From contig NZ_PTJS01000001.1 in the NCBI RefSeq assembly GCF_002941025.1, forward strand, positions 1,674,001 to 1,738,000: a stretch of 64,000 nucleotides of DNA. Direction: 5' to 3'. Below the pieces are notes generated by a model, which saw nothing but the letters and a program-made list of their open reading frames with translations, had not been told where the DNA came from and did not search any database. Positions 37,001-51,398 of the stretch are shown here, in pieces. Positions within the stretch are counted from its first letter, which is position 1. The number at the start of each line of letters is the position of its first letter. A program made the position numbers and the translations under genes. The DNA is from Streptomyces sp. QL37. GTDB lineage: Bacteria; Actinomycetota; Actinomycetes; Streptomycetales; Streptomycetaceae.

Positions 37001-40000
37001 GTCGACGGCGAAGGTGTGGTCACCGGCGGGCGTCATGCGGGCCCGCAGGACCGACGCGCCCACGGCGTGCAGGGTGACGCCCGCGAACATGAAGGGCAGC
37101 CGGGCGGTGTCGTCACCGGAGCCGTCGCCGAGCAGGGCCAGGGAGTGCAGGGCTGCGTCGAAGGCGGCGGGGTGGAGGCCGAAGCGGGGGGCGTCCGCCG
37201 CGGGCCGCTCCGGAAGACGCACCTCGGCGTAGACCGTGTCGCCGTCGCGCCAGGCGGCGGTCAGGGCACGGAAGGCCGGCCCGTAGTCCAGGCCGGCGGC
37301 CGCGTGCCGCTCGTACAGGCCGGTGAGGTCGAGCTCCTCGGCGTCCTGCGGCGGCCAGACGTCCAGCCGGGCGCCGGGCGGCGCGGTGCCGTCGGCCACC
37401 AGACCGGAGGCGTGCAGGGTCCAGGGCTCGTCGGCGGCCTGGTTCTCGGCGCGGGCGTAGATCTGGACCGTGCGGGCCCCGGACGGGTCGGGGGTGCCGA
37501 CGGCGACCTGGACCCGGACACCGTCGGCGGGCGGCAGCACCAGGGGTGTCTCCAGGGCCAGTTCCTCCAGCCGGCCGCAGCCGACCTGGTCGCCGGCGCG
37601 GACCGCGAGTTCCACCATCGCGGTGCCGGGGACCACGACGGAACCGCCGACGACGTGGTCGGCGAGCCAGGGGTGGGTCCGCACCGACAGCCGGCCGGTC
37701 AGGACGGCCCCGTCGGAGTCGGCGAGCACGGTGGCGGCACCGAGCAGCGGGTGGTCGGCGGAGTCCAGTCCCACCGAGCCGACGTCGCCGGCCGGGGCGG
37801 CCGTCTCGGGCCAGAACCGCTCGCGCTGGAAGGCCGTGGTGGGCAGGTCGACGGTGCGGGCCCCGGTGAACAGCTCCTCCCAGCGCGGGCCGGCGCCACC
37901 GGCGTGCAGCTGGGCGAGGGCGGTGAGCAGGGTCTCGGTCTCGTCCCGGCCGCGGCGGGTGGCGGCGGCGAGGACGGCGTCGCCGTCGGTGTCGGCCAGG
38001 CACTCGCGGGCCATGGCGGTCAGCACCGCGTCGGGGCCGATCTCCAGGAAGCGGGTGACGCCCTCCGCGGCGAGGGTGCGTATCCCGTCGTGGAAGCGGA
38101 CGGCCTCGCGCACGTGCCGTACCCAGTAGTCGGGGGTGCCGATGTCCTGGGTCGCGAGCCGGCCGGTGACGTTGGAGACCACGGGGACGGTCGCCCGGTG
38201 GAAGGTCAGGGAGGCGACCACGGACCGGAAGTCGGCCAGCATGGGTTCCATCAGCGGGGAGTGGAAGGCGTGCGACACCTTCAGCCGGCGGCTCTTCTCG
38301 AAGTGCGCGGCGACCGCCTCGGCCTCGGCGGCGTCGCCGGAGACGACGACGGAGTCCGGCCCGTTGACGGCGGCAACGCCGACCCGGCCGGTGAGCAGGG
38401 GGCGTACGGCCTCCTCGGTGGCGCGCAGGGCGATCATGGCGCCGCCCTCGGGGAGGGCCTGCATGAGCCGGCCGCGCGCGGCCACCAGCGTGACGGCGTC
38501 CGCGAGGTCCAGCACGCCCGCGACGTGGGCGGCGGCGATCTCGCCGATGGAGTGGCCCGCGACGTAATCGGGGGCGAGGCCCCACGACTCCACCAGCCGG
38601 TACAGCGCGACCTCGAAGGCGAACAGCGCGGTCTGGGTACGGGCCGTGCGGTTCAGCGGCCCGGGATCGTCACCGAGGACCAGCTCGCGCAGGTCACCGT
38701 CGCCGGACAGCTCGCAGATCTCGTCGAACACGCGGGAGAAGACCGGGAAGTGGGCGTGCAGCTCGCGGCCCATGCCGGGCCGCTGGGAGCCCTGGCCGGT
38801 GAACAGGAAGGCGGTCTGGCCCTTGCGGACGCGGCCGAGCGCGGTGGCACGGCCGCCCTCCGCGAGGCGGGTCACGGCGTCGAGCAGTGTGTCCCGGTCG
38901 GCACCGAGGACCACGGCCCGGTACGGGTGGGCGGTGCGGGTGACGGCCAGCGAGTGCGCCACGTCCACGGGATGGGCATCGCCGACGGCCGCGGCCAGGA
39001 GGGCGGCCTGCTCGCGCAGGGCTCGCTCGCTGCGGCCGGAGAGCACCCACGGCACCAGTGGCGGCGCGGTGCGCGGTGCGGGGTCCGCGGCGGGTTCCCC
39101 GGAGGGTTCTGCGGCGGGTTCTTCGGCGGGGGCCTCCTCCAGGATGGTGTGGGCGTTGGTCCCGCTGGCGCCGAAGGAGGAGACCGCGGCCCGTCGCGGG
39201 CGCCCCGGGTCGGTCCAGGGGCGGTTGGCGGTGAGCAGGCGGACGTTGCCCTGGCTCCAGTCGACCTTGCCGGACGGCTCCTCGGCGTGCAGGCTCCGCG
39301 GCAGCACGCCGTGCCGCATCGCCATGACCACCTTGATGATTCCGGCGACGCCCGCCGCGGCCTGGGTGTGGCCGATGTTGGACTTCACCGAACCCAGCCA
39401 CAGCGGTGCGTCCTTCGGCCGGTCCTGCCCGTAGGTGGCGAGCAGGGCCTGTGCCTCGATGGGGTCGCCGAGCGTGGTACCGGTGCCGTGCGCCTCCACC
39501 AGGTCGACGTCGGCCGGGGTGAGCTGCGCGCCGGCCAGCGCGGCGCGCACGACCCGCTGCTGGGAGGGGCCGTTGGGGGCGGTCAGGCCGTTGGAGGCAC
39601 CGTCCTGGTTGACGGCCGAGCCCCGGATGACGGCGAGGACCTCGTGGCCGTTGCGGCGGGCGTCGCTCAGCCGTTCCAGCAGCAGCATGCCGGCGCCCTC
39701 GCCCCAGCCGGTGCCGTCGGCCGCGTCAGCGAAGGACTTGCAGCGGCCGTCCGCGGCCAGGCCGCGCTGGCGGCTGAAGGCGACGAACGAGTTGGGGGTG
39801 GACATGACCGTGGCGCCGCCCGCCAGAGCGAGGGTGCACTCCTTGCCGCGCAGCGCCTGTACGGCGAGGTGCACCGCGACGAGCGCCGACGAGCAGGCGG
39901 TGTCGATGGTGACGGCCGGGCCCTCCAGCCCGAGGGTGTAGGAGATCCGGCCGGAGATCACGGCGGCCAGGGCACCCGTGCCGAGCGCCGCCTCGGAGTC

Positions 40001-40510
40001 CTGCGGCATCCGCGCCAGCAGGTCCCGGTAGTCCTGGCCGTTGGTCCCGGCGAACACCCCGACCCGGGCGCCGTGCACCGAGTCGGGAGCGATACGGGCG
40101 CGTTCCAGCGCCTCCCACGACACCTCCAGCAGCAGGCGCTGCTGGGGGTCCATCGTGACGGCTTCCCGCGGGCTGATGCCGAAGAAGTCCGGCTCGAACC
40201 CCGCGGCGTCGCGCAGGAAGCCGCCGCGCGTGGAGTACGTCTTCCCCGTGGCGTCCGGGTCCGGGTCGTACAGCGCGTCGACGTCCCAGCCGCGGTCCCC
40301 GGGGAAGTCCCCGATGGCGTCGGTGCCCTCGTGGACCAGCTGCCAGAACTCCTCGGGGGTGGTGACCCCTCCGGGGAAGCGGCAGCTCATTCCGACGATG
40401 GCGATGGGTTCCCGGTCCTGGGTCTCCACCTCGCGCAGCCGCTGACGGGTCTGGTGCAGATCGGCGGAGACCCGCTTGAGGTAGGAGAGCAGCTTTTCGT
40501 CGTTGGTCAT
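25034..40510 (-). CDS. type I PKS, three modules D1-D3 (each KS-AT-DH-KR-ACP)
   Basis: A 5158-aa protein. The ATG at 40510 opens a docking helix ([27 protein letters not shown]); the frame further 5' overlaps gene C and is rejected. D1: KS 40420-39130 (TACSSA), AT 38820-37820 (HAFH, malonyl), DH ([10 protein letters not shown]; Asp in FDAALH), KR 36470-35870 (LDD, B-type), ACP (GFDSL). D2: KS 35345-34110, AT 33790-32790 (GHSQGE, YASH near 33230, methylmalonyl), DH 32740-31960 ([10 protein letters not shown], with Asp replacing the motif Gly, and a duplicated 10-aa segment), KR (LAD), ACP. D3: KS 30305-29060 (FFGMDEEEA instead of FFGISPREA), AT 28745-27740 (HAFH), DH ([17 protein letters not shown]), KR 26320-25720 (LAD), ACP. 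All KR have Ser/Tyr/Asn. C-terminal docking ([15 protein letters not shown]) differs in class from those of genes A-C and should pair with gene E only. Confidence 0.96.
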   Translation of the reverse strand: MTNDEKLLSYLKRVSADLHQTRQRLREVETQDREPIAIVGMSCRFPGGVTTPEEFWQLVHEGTDAIGDFPGDRGWDVDALYDPDPDATGKTYSTRGGFLRDAAGFEPDFFGISPREAVTMDPQQRLLLEVSWEALERARIAPDSVHGARVGVFAGTNGQDYRDLLARMPQDSEAALGTGALAAVISGRISYTLGLEGPAVTIDTACSSALVAVHLAVQALRGKECTLALAGGATVMSTPNSFVAFSRQRGLAADGRCKSFADAADGTGWGEGAGMLLLERLSDARRNGHEVLAVIRGSAVNQDGASNGLTAPNGPSQQRVVRAALAGAQLTPADVDLVEAHGTGTTLGDPIEAQALLATYGQDRPKDAPLWLGSVKSNIGHTQAAAGVAGIIKVVMAMRHGVLPRSLHAEEPSGKVDWSQGNVRLLTANRPWTDPGRPRRAAVSSFGASGTNAHTILEEAPAEEPAAEPSGEPAADPAPRTAPPLVPWVLSGRSERALREQAALLAAAVGDAHPVDVAHSLAVTRTAHPYRAVVLGADRDTLLDAVTRLAEGGRATALGRVRKGQTAFLFTGQGSQRPGMGRELHAHFPVFSRVFDEICELSGDGDLRELVLGDDPGPLNRTARTQTALFAFEVALYRLVESWGLAPDYVAGHSIGEIAAAHVAGVLDLADAVTLVAARGRLMQALPEGGAMIALRATEEAVRPLLTGRVGVAAVNGPDSVVVSGDAAEAEAVAAHFEKSRRLKVSHAFHSPLMEPMLADFRSVVASLTFHRATVPVVSNVTGRLATQDIGTPDYWVRHVREAVRFHDGIRTLAAEGVTRFLEIGPDAVLTAMARECLADTDGDAVLAAATRRGRDETETLLTALAQLHAGGAGPRWEELFTGARTVDLPTTAFQRERFWPETAAPAGDVGSVGLDSADHPLLGAATVLADSDGAVLTGRLSVRTHPWLADHVVGGSVVVPGTAMVELAVRAGDQVGCGRLEELALETPLVLPPADGVRVQVAVGTPDPSGARTVQIYARAENQAADEPWTLHASGLVADGTAPPGARLDVWPPQDAEELDLTGLYERHAAAGLDYGPAFRALTAAWRDGDTVYAEVRLPERPAADAPRFGLHPAAFDAALHSLALLGDGSGDDTARLPFMFAGVTLHAVGASVLRARMTPAGDHTFAVDLADATGAPVATVDSLASRPLTRLRGAQDTAGEALFVLDWQPLALDPDAPAADHRLLEIPSGADAGSVRAALHTALVALQDDDARPLALVTRGAVSTAGEDVPDLAGAAVWGLARSAQSENPGRCVLLDLEPGADPGTLLPAVLASGEPQVAVRSGTARAARLVRAEPLEGTFAPALDPDGTVLLTGATGGLGPVLARHLVTAHGVRHLALVSRGGRADDLVAELTALGASASVHACDIADREAVSALLTCLGQDRPLTAVVHAAGVLDDGVVASLTPERLDAVLAPKALGALHLHELTRGHDLAAFVLFSSVAGTVGAPGQGNYAAANACLDALAAHRAANGSPALALAWGPWAPTGGMTGALDESDLARMSRGGMVPLSAEEGTALFDRALGTGRPAVAPVRLNLSALRAQGGELAPVLRALAGRPVRREAATGDTGSGFAERVASLGETERAEALLHTVRTHVAAVLGHAGPDTVETDRAFKDLGFDSLAAIELRNSLSAETGQRLPATLVFDHPSPEALATHLGTLVAGASGAVRRTRRTGRVSADEPLAIVGMACRYPGDVRTPQDLWRLVAEGTDAIAPFPANRGWDVDRVVDPTRQRPDTSYVGEGGFLHDAGAFDAAFFGISPKEALVTDPQQRLLLEASWEALEHAGIDPHSLKGSPTGVFAGVQYHDYFGSFGSGSIISGRVAYTLGLEGPSLSVDTACSSSLVALHLAGQSLRQGESSLALVGGVAVMATPETFIEFSRQGALAPDARTRAFADAAAGTVWGEGVGVLVVERLSDARRNGHPVLAVVRGTAVNQDGASNGLTAPNGPSQERVILQALENARLTTADVDVVEAHGTGTTLGDPIEAQALLATYGQDRPEDRPLWLGSVKSNIGHTQAAAGVAGVIKMVMAMRHGSLPRTLHVDEPSGKVDWEAGQVRLLTEERTWPEAGRPRRAGVSSFGISGTNAHVILEQAPAAPEPAAAPDSDTPGHAVPWLLTAKSPAALAGQAAALLGHLDAHPELDPRDVGWSLATGRAHFAHRAAVTGTDPAGLRGALAALADGGTARNLAVGTATGRARPVFVFPGQGSQWSGMATELLDGSPVFAARMAECAAALEPWTDWDFATELRGGLDRVDVVQPLLWAVMVSLAHTWSGYGVAPAAVIGHSQGEIAAACAVGALSLADGARVVALRSQAIAELLSGSGGMMSVAEGADAVRARLAEWDGRLSVAAVNGTASTVVSGDSDALDELLLRLRADKVRAKRLPVDYASHSAHVESLRERLAEDLAGIEPRSTDVPFYSTVTGAPIDTAELGAEYWYTNLRSTVLFEQAVRGAVTGGHTLFVESSPHPVLTVGIQETDDAVAAVGSLRRDEGGRDRLLVGLGEAFTHGADVDWAAVAEGRRARLVPLPAYAFQREWYWLDSTSTGADVTSAGLSATDHSLLGAAIARAGSEEAVLTGRLSAGTHPWLNDHRVGDRLLFPGTGHLELALRAGDQVGCGDLAELTLHAPLVLPDHGAVQLQAVVGPPDGGTRPLTLWSRPESTDEDLPWTRHADGLLAPTGSLPAVVEPLTSWPPRDAEPVPLDGLYDELAALGLGYGPLFQGLRAAWRTEDAVYAEVATEAPVDGFGLHPALSDAVLHTVGLTDAVLHTVGLTDAAGDQALLPFVWSGVRLHATGATALRVKVRATGEGTVTLTLADPAGAPVATVDSLTLRPLRTDVLDTAARSARSGALHHVDWVPAPAPAGTELTPWDGEVLRAPAGVGAAETRGAVATVLDRLRDRLADEQDGDRALVVVTGTDPAGAAVGGLVRSAQSENPGRIVLVESATDVGPDRLAEALASGEPHLALRDGTWYVPRLARVPATDAGSSTTADSGLGSGTVLLTGATGALGGIIARHLAGPLGVRHLLLLSRSGADDGLITELTELGAEVTGVACDTADREALAGVLDGIPADRPLTAVIHAAGVLADGVLASLTPERVDAVFRPKVDAAWNLHELTADLGLSAFVLFSSSAATLGSPGQGNYAAANAYLDALAVHRHSLGLPAHSLAWGLWAQASGMTGTLDESDRARIARGGVAPLDTEEGLALFDAALRGTDPVVLPVRLDTAALRGQADALAPLFRGLVPVRRATAGHAAAGGADSLRDRLAGLLEPEREPFLTELVQSRVATILGYRSAQEVSRTLPFRELGFDSLAAVELRNGLAATTGLRLPATLVFDHPTPAELARYLLGELTGALDRAAPATAVRAAADEPIAIVGMGCRFPGDVSSPEELWRLVAEGRDAVGEFPADRGWDVETLHDPTLDRPGTSYTRHGAFLYDAADFDPAFFGMDEEEALVTDPQQRLLLETSWEALERASIDPATLRGSDTGVFAGVMYHDYFGSFGSGSVVSGRVAYTLGLEGPTLSVDTACSSSLVALHLAAQALRQGDCSLALAGGVTVMATPGTFVEFSRHRGLSGDGRCRPFADAADGTGFGEGAGVLLLERLSDARRNGRTILAVLRGTAVNQDGASNGITAPNGPAQQRVIRRALEAAGVGAADVDVVEAHGTGTTLGDPIEAQALIATYGAEHTEERPLWLGSVKSNLGHTQAAAGVAGVIKMVQAIHHETLPASLGIDIPSRHVEWEGGNVRPLTESLPWPDPGRPRRAGISSFGISGTNAHVIVEAPPAEPSAPATPPAAPVAGAVPWLLSGRTPQALRAQAGRLLDHLNGHPDADPRRTAGALAHARTALGHRAAVVGHTREDLTAGLRALAEGRTPPVGTAGPATDGKLALLFSGQGSQLPGMGTRLGITFPAFATAFEEVRSHLDPLLERPLGDVLDSAGLLERTEYTQPALFAFEVALFRLLESFGVRPDLLAGHSVGEIAAAHVAGVLGLQDACRLVAARGRLMQALPDGGVMIAVRAAEDEVTPLLGDGVGLAAVNGPTSVVVSGPAGPARALAARFDRSKELAVSHAFHSALMEPMLDEFREVAESLSYGSLRLPLVSTLTGAPAAADELSTPDYWVRHAREAVRFADAVSALHDAGARHFAEVGPGSALTAAAGDCLPEDTAAVVALQRKDREETEALVTGLAALHVHGATVDWTDLLPHRDGSDLPTYAFQRGRYWMTGDHGQPGPAVGHPLLGAAVERADADAALHTGRLSLSAQPWLADHRVGGVALLPGTAFVEMALAAGAGLGCPVVEELTVSEPLVLPEHGGVRLQATAGEPDATGARDFTVYAAADDDPWTTHATGVLRPADPLPAHDLTSWPPAGAEAVDLDDVYDRLAALGAEYGPRFRGLRAAWRLDDEVYAEVAVDTDGAAFGLHPALLDSALHAVGLRAGALERMALPFAWSGVELHAAGATALRVRIAPLDSGAVRIDAADAAGRPVARVASLALREVDPARIAAAADGGHEDLFALDWVPVAVPTAPQAGRWAVLGSGHEDLAAALGGEIAEVTTVTGLSEAAALAPDTLVVPHPGGRNPEEIRAGARRLLAVVQDWLADERFAGTGLVVTTRGAVGPDAAAVTDPGAATAWGLIRSAQSEHPDRIALADLDDTDASRRLLPSAVASGEPQLVLREGTVSAPRLVRAPRRDGHVAADWTGTVLITGGTGALGREVARHLATEHGATRLVLLSRGGDKAPGAGELREELAALGARVTLVACDASDRSALARVLEDHPVTAVVHTAGVLADAVLTSLTPEQLDTVLRPKLDAAWHLHELTADRPLTAFVLFSSAAGLFGSPGQAAYAAGNAFLDALAAHRGSLGLPAVSLAWGAWAGSGGMADRLGDNDARRMASGGVLALDTAEGLGLFDTAVGRGEPVLLPARLDLGTPRDAGHVAPLLRGLVRAPRRSGATASVASAALRRDLAARTPEERTARLLELVRDEARQVLGTEEFEAEVAFKDLGFDSLTAVEFRNRLNEATGLRLSATLVFDHPSPAVLTDHLAAELAPSVTEGPREEETVRAALAALPVARIREAGLLDSLLELAGLRPDRERSANGESGRPAIDAMDAESLITLALDDLVGDDDAL
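29886..29944 (-). repeat. 59-bp KS patch, copy 2
   Basis: Identical to 24496-24554, in KS-D3. Probably recent gene conversion or strong local conservation between modules D3 and E. Confidence 0.85.
32075..32142 (-). repeat. 30-bp in-frame tandem duplication in DH-D2
   Basis: Two perfect 30-bp units (32075-32104, 32105-32134) plus 8 bp of a third. They encode [10 protein letters not shown] twice. The unit includes the second catalytic motif (D-x-x-x-H), so this Asp motif is present twice in the protein, spaced 10 residues apart. Confidence 0.95.
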
Positions 40511-40577
40511 CGGGTGTCGCCACTCCTGTGCGAAGAGGTGGGCTGCGGGTGGGCCGGGGTGTCGTGGGAGTGCCGGG

Positions 40578-43500
40578 TCACGCCGAGCCGAGTTCTTTGT
40601 CGATGAACGCGAAGACGTCGTCGGCGGAGGCCTCTTCCAGCCGGCCGGTGACGGCTGCCGCGTCCTGGCCGAGGGTCTTGTCCAGGTCGTTGAGCAGGGT
40701 CTGCAGCCGGGTGGTGACCCTGCTCTGCTCCAGGTCCTCGGCGGTGAGGTCGCCCAGCCGGGCGGCGACCCGTTCGAGCTCGGCGACCACGGCGTCCACG
40801 GAGGTGTCCGCGCCGGCGAGTTCGGTGCCCAGGTACTTGGCGAGGGCGGCGGGTGTGGCGTAGTCGAAGATGAGCGTGGCCGGCAGCGGCACTCCGGCGG
40901 CGCCACTGATCCGGTTGCGCAGGTCGACCGAGGTCAGCGAGTCGAAACCGAGGTCGCGGAACGCGGTGGTCGGTTCGACGGCGGAGGCGTCGCCGTATCC
41001 GAGGACGGTGGCCGCCTGGCCGCAGACCAGGTCGTGCAGGGCGCGCTCGCGTTCCCCTCCGGTGAGTCCCGCGAGCTTCTCGGCGAAACCGTCGGCCGCG
41101 TTCGCGCCGTCCGGGCCGCTCGTGGTGCGCCGCGCCTCGGGCAGTGCGGACAGCAGCGGGCTGGGGCGGGTGGAGGTGAACGCGGGGGCGAACACCGACC
41201 AGTCGACGTCGGCGACGGTGACGGTGGTGTCGCCGCCGTCCAGGGCGCGGCGCAGCGCGGTGAGGGCGGTGTCCGGGTCGAGCAGGGACATGCCCATCGC
41301 CTTGGCCGAGGCGCGCACCGTGCCGTGCGCCGCCATGCCGTCGCCGCCCCAGGGGCCCCAGGCCACGGAGGTGGCGGGCAGCCCCGCCGCGTGACGGTGC
41401 TCGGCCAGGGCGTCCAGGTAGGCGTTGGCGGCGGCGTAGTTGGCCTGGCCGGCGCCGCCGACGGTGGCGGTCAGGGAGGAGAACAGCACGAACGCCGACA
41501 GGTCGAGCCCGGCGGTCAGTTCGTGCAGGTGACGGGCGGCGTCCGCCTTGGGACCGAGGACGCGGGCGAACCGGTCGGCGTCCAGGGCGTCCAGGACGCC
41601 GTCGTCGAGGGCACCGGCCAGGTGCACGACCGCCGTCAGGGGGTGCTGCGCCGGTACGGAGTCCAGCAGGCCGGCCAGTGCGGACCGGTCGCCGGTGTCG
41701 CAGGCGGTCAGGGTGACGCCGGTACCGGTGGCGGTGAGTTCGCGGACCAGGTCGGCGGCGCCGGGTGCGTCGGGGCCCCGGCGGGAGGCGAGCAGCAGGT
41801 GCTCGGCTCCCTCGGCCGCGAGCCGGCGGGCCACGACCGCGCCGACCGCGCCGGTGGCGCCGGTCACCAGCACGGTGCCGGACGGCTTCCAGGGGGCGCC
41901 CGCGCGGGCCGGGGCGTGCTCCAGCCGGCGTCCGTGGGCGCCGGATTCGCGGATCACGACCTGGTCCTCGCCGCCGGCGTCACCGAGCAGCGCGGCCAGG
42001 CGCGCCACGGTCCGCGGGCCGGCCTCGGCGGGCAGGTCGACGAGGCCGCCCCACCGGTCGGGGTGCTCCAGGGCGGCGACCCTGCCGAGGCCCCAGAGGG
42101 CGGCCTGGGCGAAGCCGGTGACGGTGGCGCCGGCTCCGTGTGCGACGGCGTCCCTGGTGGCGCACCACAGCGGGGCGTCGGCGCCGGTGTCCCCGAGTGC
42201 CTGGACGAGCGCGGCGAGGGCGTCCGGCGGTGTCGCCGGGGCGGGCAGGTACAGGATGCCGTCGGTCGGGGTCCGGCCGGTGAGCGCGTCGGCCAGTGCG
42301 GCGCGGTCGGCGGTGTCCGGCACGGTGAGGATCTCGACGTCCAGCCCGTGGCCTGCCAGGCCTTCTGTCACCGCGCGGGTCCACGGGTCCTCCGCGGTGG
42401 ACGCGGGGACGACGGCCAGCCAGGCACCCCCGAGGGCCGGGGTGGCGGGAGGTGCCAGCGGTTCCCAGGTGACGCGGTAGCGAAGCCCGTCCGCCGCGGC
42501 GTGCGCCTGTCGCCGGCCGTGCCAGGTGGCGAGTGCGGGCACGACTGCGGCGACGGAGCTCTCGTCGTCGAGACCGAGGGTGGCGGCGACGGCACTCACG
42601 TCCTGCTCGCGCACCAGGTCCCAGAACGGGTCGCCGGCGTCGCCGCCGGAGCCGGCCTGCCGCTCGGCCTGCAGGATGGGGGCGTCCTCCCAGTGCCGGT
42701 CCCGGCGGAACGGGTAGGTGGGCAGGTCGACGGTGCGGCCGCCGGTGAAGACCGTCGGCCAGTCGGGGCCGGTGCCGGTGAGGTGGAGACGGCAGAGGGC
42801 GTCGACGAGGGCGGTGTCCTCGGCACGGTCGCGCCGCTGGGTGCCGATGGCGTCGGGGACCACGTCCTGCGCCATGGTGCTGAGCACCGAGTCGGGGCCG
42901 ATCTCCAGGAAGCGGGTGGCTCCCTCGGCGGCGAGCGTGGTGGCCCCGTCGTGGAAGCGGACGGCCTCGCGGACGTGCCGTACCCAGTAGTCGGCGTCGG
43001 CCAGGTCCTCGGCGATCCGGCCGGTGACATTGGAGACGACCGGGAGCGTGGGCTCGTGGAAGGTGAGGCCTGCCAGTACCTCGCGGAAGGGCTCGAGCAT
43101 GGGGTCCATGCGGTGCGAGTGGAAGGCGTGCGACACCTTCAGCCGGGTGCTCTTCTCGGCGTGGGCAGCGACGGCGAGGACGGCCTCCTCGTCGCCGGAG
43201 ACCACGACGGAGCGCGCGCCGTTGACGGCGGCGATGTCGACACCGTCGGTGAGGAGGGCGACCACGTCGGCCTCGCTGGCGCGCAGGGACACCATCGCGC
43301 CCCCGGCCGGCAGGTCCTGCATGAGGCGGCCCCGCGCCGCGACCAGGGTGACCGCGTCCTTCAGGTCCAGTACGCCCGCGACGTGGGCGGCGACGATCTC
43401 GCCGATGGAATGTCCGGCGAGCAGGTCGGGGCGGACGCCCCAGTGCTCCAGCAGCCGGTAGAGAGCGGTCTCGAAGGTGAACAGCGCCGCCTGGGTGTAC

Positions 43501-45328
43501 AGGGTGCGGTGCAGCGGCGCGTCGGCGCCGTCGGCGTCCTCGTCGAACATGACGTCGCGCAGGGGCAGGTCGAGATGCTCGTCGAAGGCCGCGCAGATGT
43601 CGTCGAAGGCCGCGGCGAACACCGGGAAGGCGGCGTGCAGGGTGCGGCCCATGCCGGGGCGCTGCGAACCCTGTCCGGAGAAGAGGAAGGCGAGGCGCCC
43701 GGGTTCGGGGGCCACGACGGGCGTACGCGTGCCGTCGGCGACCTCACGCAGGGCGGCCAGCAGTTCGTCCCGGTCGCGTCCCGTGACGGCGGCGCGGTGG
43801 GTGAACAGGGAGCGGGTGGTGGCCAGCGAGTGGCCGACGTCGTACGGGTCGAGGTCGCCGGCGACCGCCAGCAGCCGTTCCGCCTGGCGCTGTACGGCGT
43901 CGGCGCCCTTGCCGGAGAGCAGCCACGGCACGACGGGCAGCTCGGTGCGGTGTGGGGTGCTCCCGTCGGTCGCGGTGGGCGGGGCCTCCTCCAGGACGGT
44001 GTGCGCGTTGGTGCCGGAGATGCCGAAGGACGAGATGCCGGCGCGGCGCGGCCTGCCGTCGCCGCCCCAGGGGCGGGGCTCGGTGAGCAGTTCGACGTCG
44101 CCCGCGCTCCAGTCGACGGCGGTGCTGGGAGTGCCGACGTGGAGGGTCCGGGGAAGGGTGCCGTGGCGCATCGCCATGACCATCTTGATGACGGCGCCGA
44201 CTCCGGCGGCGGCCTGGGCGTGGCCCATGTTGGACTTGATGGAGCCCAGCCACAGGGGCAGGCCCTCGGGACGGTCCTGCCCGTAGGCGGCGATGACGGC
44301 CTGGGCCTCGATGGGGTCGCCGAGCGTGGTGCCGGTGCCGTGGGCCTCCACCGCGTCGATGTGGTGCGGCGCCAGTTGGGCGTCGGCGAGCGCCTGCCGG
44401 ATGACGCGGACCTGGGCCGGTCCGCTGGGCGCGGTCAGCCCGTTGGAGGCGCCGTCCTGGTTGACGGCGCTGCCGCGGACGACCGCGAGCACCTTGTGGC
44501 CGTTGCGGCGGGCGTCCGACAGCCGCTCGACGAGGAGCATGCCCGCGCCCTCGGCCCAGGCGGCGCCGGCGGCGTCGTCGGAGAAGGAGTGGCAGCGGCC
44601 GTCGGGCGACAGGGCGCGGCGCTCGCTGAACTCGACGAACATCTCGGGGCTGGCCATGACGGCGGCGCCGCCCGCCAGCGCGAGGGAGCACTCCCCCTTG
44701 CGCAGGGACTGGATCGCCGAGTGGAGGGCGACCAGGGAGGAGGAGCAGGCGGTGTCCATGGTGACCGCCGGGCCCTCAAGTCCGAGGGTGTAGGCGATCC
44801 GGCCGGAGACGATGCTGCCGGAGATGGTGCCGCCGATGTAGTCGTGGTGCATCAGGCCGACGAAGACACCGGTCGGGGTGCCCTTCACGGCCGTGGGGTC
44901 GATGCCGGCCCGCTCGAAGGCCTCCCAGGTGACCTCCAGCAGCATGCGCTGCTGGGGGTCCGTGCCGGGCGCGTCCTTGGGGCTGATGCCGAAGAAGGCG
45001 GGGTCGCACTCGGCGGCGTCGTAGAGGAATCCGCCGTGGCGCACGTACGTCTTGCCGGGGGCCCCGGGCTCGGGGTCGTAGAGGGCGTCGACGTCCCAGC
45101 CGCGGTCGGTGGGGAAGTCGGAGACGACGTCGACGCCTTCGTCGACGATGCGCCACAGGTCCTCGGGGGTGCGTATGCCTCCGGGGTAGCGGCAGCCCAT
45201 ACCGATGATGGCGACGGGCTCGTGGTCCTGCTCCTCCAGTTCCCGCACGCGGCGCCGGCTGCGCTCCAGCTCGGTCGTGGCCCGCTTCAGGTAGTCGCGG
45301 AGCTTGTCGGCCGTTGCCGGGTCTTCCA

Positions 45329-45329
<1 letters not shown>
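40578..45329 (-). CDS. type I PKS, single module C (KS-AT-KR-ACP)
   Basis: A 1583-aa protein. The ATG at 45329 overlaps the stop of gene B by 1 nt (TGATG). Docking helix [27 protein letters not shown], then KS 45220-43980 ([24 protein letters not shown]), AT 43690-42720 (GHSIGE, HAFH: malonyl), then a linker and structural half-KR (42480-41900) that directly follows AT, with no DH motifs, and a catalytic KR (41880-41300; [33 protein letters not shown]-type). ACP has GFDSLTSV near 40950. C-terminal docking segment ends the protein. The module should leave a hydroxyl, the only one predicted from the fully visible modules if DH-D2 works. Confidence 0.95.
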
Positions 45330-50758
<5,429 letters not shown>

Positions 50759-50836
50759 CAGCGCGCCATCCGATCGGGATCGAAAGTGGGCCTCGGTCCT
50801 GCGGACTGTCTCCGGACGGGTCCCGGTCCGCTTCCC

Positions 50837-50852
50837 CCTCCGTTGACGGAGG
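50837..50852 (-). promoter_or_regulatory. palindrome upstream of PKS B
   Basis: CCTCCGT-TG-ACGGAGG, 7-bp perfect arms, about 80 nt before the gene B start. On the minus strand it is followed by CCTAGC in a -10-like place only on loose criteria. Confidence 0.4.
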
Positions 50853-50876
50853 CTAGGCAGGGGGCGGGCGCGCCTG

Positions 50877-50896
50877 ATACCCCTACGGCCCCCAGG
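50877..50896 (-). promoter_or_regulatory. candidate activator box upstream of PKS B
   Basis: Coding-strand CCTGGGGGCCGTAGGGGTAT, about 120-140 nt before the gene B start. It matches 18 of 20 bases of 14889-14908. Its core CCGTAGGGG recurs at 51227-51236 toward the LAL gene. Confidence 0.5.
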
Positions 50897-51080
50897 GGGC
50901 CATGGACGGGGGCGCGGGCGGCCGTACGGTGTGCCCGAACGGGCAGTGTCGCGCGGGTACGTGCCCGGATCGCGCGTGCGGAGGCCCGCTTCTTTTCTTT
51001 ACTTCCCGGTAAATCAACTGACCGTGGAAAGTCACCCCGGACGGGCTTCATGAGTGAGAAGTAACTTCCGGAAAGGCCTG

Positions 51081-51098
51081 GTTGACAAGGTTGACAAG
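51081..51098 (+). promoter_or_regulatory. tandem GTTGACAAG, LAL promoter region
   Basis: GTTGACAAG is repeated head to tail. Each copy holds a consensus -35 (TTGACA). TATAGC at 51103-51108 is 15 nt after the first, a short spacing. The duplication may be two overlapping promoters or a direct-repeat activator site. Confidence 0.45.
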
Positions 51099-51226
51099 GG
51101 CCTATAGCCTCGCTGTTTGTTTGATCGATTAGCTATTTTTCCTCCCTCCGGAAAAACTTGCCGAACAGATCAGGCCACACCACGAATGACTGGCTTTCAT
51201 TCTTACTGTGCTCATACCAAGAGCAG

Positions 51227-51236
51227 CCGTAGGGGG
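51227..51236 (+). promoter_or_regulatory. GTAGGGG box upstream of the LAL gene
   Basis: CCGTAGGGGG, 163-172 nt before the TTG start, in the same orientation to its gene as the boxes at 50877 and 14889. Possible autoregulatory site. Confidence 0.35.
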
Positions 51237-51398
51237 TTGGACCGCGACATCGAGGGCTACCTCGCCGGAACTGCGGTAACAGCCCTCGAACAGAAGCAAA
51301 TGCAGGTCAAACGGGGACTCGGACCGATCCCGTGCAACAGCACTTCACCCCAGACGGGCGCGAATCCACGGACGTTAACTGGACACAGGGGGAACACC

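Larger units (their letters stand above)
50759..51398. other. divergent regulatory region between PKS B and the LAL activator
   Basis: 640 nt without a credible gene; the open frame from 51117 lacks coding character and precedes the real LAL start. It contains several dyads: CCTCCGT-TG-ACGGAGG (50837-50852), GGCCCCC-A-GGGGGCC (50887-50901), TTTAC-N6-GTAAA (50998-51013), TTCCGGAA (51066-51073) and GAATGA-N7-TCATTC (51184-51202), plus a tandem GTTGACAAG and two GTAGGGG boxes facing outward toward each gene. This is the richest control region in the window. Confidence 0.7.

Noticed and set aside
40511..40906. 5' extension of the PKS D frame
   Set aside because: It runs through the ACP and docking region of gene C in another frame and is Pro/Ser/Arg-rich; the docking helix starting at 40510 is the true N-terminus. 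The same logic removes extensions before genes C (to 46118) and E (to 26825).
51117..51398. N-terminal extension of the LAL activator
   Set aside because: The 94 extra residues have no LAL homology; the TTG at 51399 has a good ribosome site and begins with the family's usual sequence.
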